The position numbers were made by a program, and so were the translations under genes. From the NCBI GenBank assembly GCA_964605665.1, contig CAZSDP010000006.1, positions 89,234-153,233 on the forward strand: a stretch of 64,000 bases of DNA. The letters are read 5' to 3'. Below are positions 61,966 to 64,000 of this stretch, one piece after another. This DNA comes from CAZSDP01 sp964605665. Its GTDB lineage: Bacteria; Planctomycetota; UBA8108; UBA1146. The notes under the pieces are model-generated. The model searched no databases and had not been told where the DNA came from. It was given only the letters and a program-made list of their open reading frames with translations. The stretch's first letter is position 1. The number at the start of each line of letters is the position of its first letter.

Positions 61966-62928
61966 ATGACCACGAGGACTCTCTCAAAGCCTGAAGATGG
62001 TGCGAGTCGAGACGACCGCCCAAGTGTGCGTCATCTCCTCGACCTCGCGACCTGCTCGGCGCAGCAAGTATTCGCCTGGATTGATCGTGCTCGGGACCTT
62101 CGAACGATGCCGCGAGCGGAACGCTCTCAATTGCTCGTCGGTCGCGAGATAGTTCATCTCTTCCTGGAACCGAGCACTCGCACGCGGGTTTCCTTTGAGA
62201 TTGCAGCCCGTCGTCTCGGTGCTACCGTGATCGACTTCGATGCCAGGGAATCGAGCTTGCAGAAGGGCGAGACACTACGAGATACCATCGACACGATCGA
62301 GGCGATGGGGACGGATGCCTTGGTGATCCGTATGTCTCGAGCGGGGGCTGCCGAAGAGACCGCAAACTTCAGCCGCGGTGCGGTGATCAATGCCGGAGAT
62401 GGAACACGGGCTCATCCCACTCAAGGACTTCTCGACCTCTTCACTCTCCTCGACGAATTTGGGTCCTTAGAGGGTCGCCAAGTGGCGATCGTGGGGGACG
62501 TTCGACATAGCAGAGTCGCACGCTCGGATGTTGCAGCGTTCACTTTGGCTGGAGCAACGGTCCACCTTGTTGGGCCGAAAGAGCTTCAACCACTTGAGAG
62601 CCCTTCCGGAGTCGAGCAGCACGATCACTTCGAAGACCTACTCCCAGATCTAGATGCTGTCGTACTGCTGCGGGTCCAAAAAGAGCGTTTGACAGCTGAG
62701 CTCGATTTTGATGTGGAGTCCTTCATTCGAGATTATCGCTTCGATGAAACTGCTCTCGCCAAAATGCCGAAGCACAGCGTCGTTCTGCACCCAGGTCCGA
62801 TGAATCGCGGGGTGGAGGTGACCGATGCGGTGGCTGATGGCTCTCAATCGCGAATCCTTCAGCAGGTCAAGAATGGAGTTGCGATTCGAATGTCCGTTCT
62901 AGAGTGGTGTCTTGGCGGTCAAAAGTGA
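61966..62928 (+). CDS. pyrB: Aspartate carbamoyltransferase catalytic subunit
   Basis: Joins carbamoyl phosphate and aspartate, the committed pyrimidine step, 320 residues. The carbamoyl-phosphate loop is LEPSTRTRVSFE (Leu in place of the usual Phe), SLQKGETLRDT supplies the 80s-loop Ser/Lys, and HPGPMNRGVE is the aspartate site. HPTQGLLDLFTL follows. ATG 61966, 73 bases past the GTPase. The small regulatory subunit pyrI is absent. The substrate maker carAB lies 33 kb upstream. It overlaps the VanZ-like gene. Confidence 0.95.
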   Translation: MTTRTLSKPEDGASRDDRPSVRHLLDLATCSAQQVFAWIDRARDLRTMPRAERSQLLVGREIVHLFLEPSTRTRVSFEIAARRLGATVIDFDARESSLQKGETLRDTIDTIEAMGTDALVIRMSRAGAAEETANFSRGAVINAGDGTRAHPTQGLLDLFTLLDEFGSLEGRQVAIVGDVRHSRVARSDVAAFTLAGATVHLVGPKELQPLESPSGVEQHDHFEDLLPDLDAVVLLRVQKERLTAELDFDVESFIRDYRFDETALAKMPKHSVVLHPGPMNRGVEVTDAVADGSQSRILQQVKNGVAIRMSVLEWCLGGQK

Positions 62929-63311
62929 TCCTGAGCCTTCGTTTCGGATTTCTTCTGCCGGCGTTGGTGATCGGCATGATCTTCTTTCTCTCTTCCCGGG
63001 ATCCCAGCCAAGTAGCTACAACTTCGCAATTGCCAGGCTTTGACAAGTGGATGCATGCGCTGATGTATGCAGTTCTTCTCTGTTCCTTTTGTCGTTGGCG
63101 TGGGCAGCGGGACGATCCACTCGAGTGGCTTCCTGGTGCAGTAGCAGCTTCACTCTTCGTTGGGATCTGTGACGAGCTGCATCAGATGTGGATTCCCGGA
63201 AGATCTTCCGATGGCTGGGATGTGGCGGCAGACGCGGCTGGAATTGGTGTCTGTGCCGCTCTTTGGATCGCGGCCGCGCGACTTCGCTCCTCGAGCAGAG
63301 AGAGTTTCTAA
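62925..63311 (+). CDS. VanZ-like membrane protein
   Basis: Small membrane protein of 128 residues with four predicted helices, of the VanZ-like family. SSRDPSQ and DKWMHALMYAVL, then GICDELHQMWIPGRSSDGWDVAADAAGIGVC, are the recognised motifs. The biochemical role is unknown; VanZ itself gives low-level teicoplanin resistance. GTG 62925 overlaps the pyrB stop by four bases (GTGA); another GTG lies at 62904. Confidence 0.85.
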   Translation: MILSLRFGFLLPALVIGMIFFLSSRDPSQVATTSQLPGFDKWMHALMYAVLLCSFCRWRGQRDDPLEWLPGAVAASLFVGICDELHQMWIPGRSSDGWDVAADAAGIGVCAALWIAAARLRSSSRESF

Positions 63312-63612
63312 GAGGCCCTAGCCAGGGGCAACACTCACTTAAAGTGGCCACAAGTCTCAATTCGCGATTTAGAATTGAATGAAGGCCTTCGCCTCTGCGT
63401 TGTGATCAAAAGCTCCCCGATTCTCGGCTGTCGACTCGAGGTGAAGAGAGTTCCGGAATCGGAGAAGAACCGCGATTTTTCCCGATCTTTGCCGATCTTT
63501 GCCGATCTAGGGGCTTACCAGGGGGAGAGAGCAGACGGTGCTCACTGGTGATCGGTCTTCGTGATAGGATACGTGGAGAAGTTCTTCAGAGTTTTATCGT
63601 TGGAGGATGGCG
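63312..63612. other. Spacer before the repeat protein
   Basis: About 300 bases without a gene. It contains three tandem copies of a 10-bp unit (see next entry) and the ribosome site GGAGG at 63602-63606. Confidence 0.4.
63482..63508 (+). repeat. 10-bp tandem repeat, 2.7 copies
   Basis: CCGATCTTTG occurs at 63482-63491 and 63492-63501, followed by CCGATCT. It lies ~105 bases before the repeat protein, and its significance is unknown. Confidence 0.85.
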
Positions 63613-64000
63613 ATGCGAAACACCAAATGGACCGTTCTACTTTTCTTCTCCGTCGGCCTCGTCTTGAGTTTCGGAGATTCGAGCAATGCTCGGCTGGACG
63701 GTGTTCCTGTCTTCCCATCTGCCGTGAAGTCTGCGGTCAAATTCACGACTGTCGCACAATCACGTCCAGTGGCGCGCCCAGCGGCGCGGCCTGCAGCGCG
63801 ACCGTCGCAGAGTTCCCGGAGATCAGCCCCCTCTCGGGCGTCACGCCCTGCCACTCGCCGATCTGCTTCTCAAAGACCGACAACTCAGCGACCTAGAGTG
63901 CAGCGACCTAGAGTGCAGCGGCCGACAACACAGCGGCCGAGGGTTCAGAGACCGACGACGCAGAGACCGACGACGCAGAGACCGACGACGCAGAGACCGA
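63613..64000 (+). CDS. Secreted Arg/Pro/Gln/Thr repeat protein (cut by the right edge)
   Basis: Open frame from ATG 63613 (GGAGG at 63602-63606, six bases away) to the window end with no stop. The first ~25 residues (RNTKWTVLLFFSVGLVLSFG then SSNA) form a signal peptide. After a short linker the sequence becomes very basic and low-complexity: Arg/Pro/Ala, then Gln-Arg-Pro-(Thr/Arg)-(Thr/Val) pentapeptides. I know no family. An upstream ATG at 63607 is in frame but lies too close to GGAGG. The full size is unknown. Confidence 0.7.
   Translation, partial: MRNTKWTVLLFFSVGLVLSFGDSSNARLDGVPVFPSAVKSAVKFTTVAQSRPVARPAARPAARPSQSSRRSAPSRASRPATRRSASQRPTTQRPRVQRPRVQRPTTQRPRVQRPTTQRPTTQRPTTQRP
63871..64000 (+). 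repeat. 15-bp coding tandem repeat, at least 8.7 copies
   Basis: Eight complete 15-base units start at 63871 and a ninth is cut by the edge. Each encodes Gln-Arg-Pro-x-x, mostly QRPTT or QRPRV. The last three complete units are identical while earlier ones differ by several bases, as expected for ongoing expansion at the 3' side. The array continues outside the window. Confidence 0.93.

Noticed and set aside
63871..64000. CRISPR array
   Set aside because: The repeats are contiguous 15-bp coding units without spacers.

Overview
The window looks like one contiguous piece of a Planctomycetota chromosome, moderately GC-rich and densely coding. The phylum call is inference. It rests on the mix of families: a secreted Ig-like repeat protein ending in dockerin-type repeats, a Minf_1886-family protein, a HEAT-repeat/S41 protease, a regulatory-style PTS next to YvcK, and a pilP-like domain fused to a TPR protein. 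Most genes are housekeeping. I see no prophage, insertion sequence, CRISPR array or defence island. Starts use ATG, GTG and TTG freely, and many neighbouring genes overlap by 1-4 bases (ATGA, GTGA, TTGA junctions).

Layout. 1-750: 3' end of recJ. 1050-2328: two near-identical type IV pilins. 2765-7314: rpe, accD, an RsbW-like kinase, an MBL hydrolase, a degenerate receiver protein and a GGDEF diguanylate cyclase. 7444-10888: a four-gene cluster of LolD/MacB-type ATPase, FtsX-like permease, His-rich lipoprotein and DUF3299 lipoprotein; it matches the gene content of Zur-regulated zinc clusters in gammaproteobacteria. 11077-11195 (minus): tRNA-Val(GAC) with its terminator. 11384-13208 (minus): a zinc-ribbon membrane protein and a four-helix membrane protein. 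13428-16182: a BtuCDF-type metal-chelate importer. 16405-18875: a PaaK-like ligase and a patatin. 19023-21647: lipA-tmk-holB. 22018-24583: Minf_1886 protein, an AI-2E-type transporter and pgeF. 24827-29274: carA-carB. 29416-32372: a cytochrome b562-like protein convergent with a HEAT-PDZ-S41 protease. 32683-36771: comM, dus and an EboF-like phosphatase. 36851-40218 (minus): dinB and the dockerin protein. 40779-44720: thrS, a 42-residue membrane peptide, asd and truA. 45016-48602: hpf, yvcK, ptsH and ptsI. 48983-54995: pilM-pilN-pilO-TPR/PilP and pilQ. 55307-58635: rne/rng-rplU-rpmA-obg. 58774-63311: pilT, coaX, an MnmE-like GTPase, pyrB and a VanZ-like protein. 63613-64000: a secreted Arg/Pro/Gln/Thr repeat protein running off the right edge.

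How the genes fit together. Type IV pilus parts lie in three places (pilins, assembly platform plus secretin, retraction ATPase), and a diguanylate cyclase nearby may control them. Pyrimidine supply is split between carAB and pyrB. CarB resembles the eukaryotic CAD/CPS type. Carbon control is suggested by yvcK-ptsH-ptsI without any sugar permease.

The observations most worth checking are the zinc-like ABC cluster, a tRNA-Val carrying C instead of U at position 33, the MnmE-like GTPase that lacks the MnmE C-terminal cysteine motif, the TPR-PilP fusion, an EboF-like gene outside an ebo cluster that may start at CTG, and a hairpin-rich 370-base spacer after holB.
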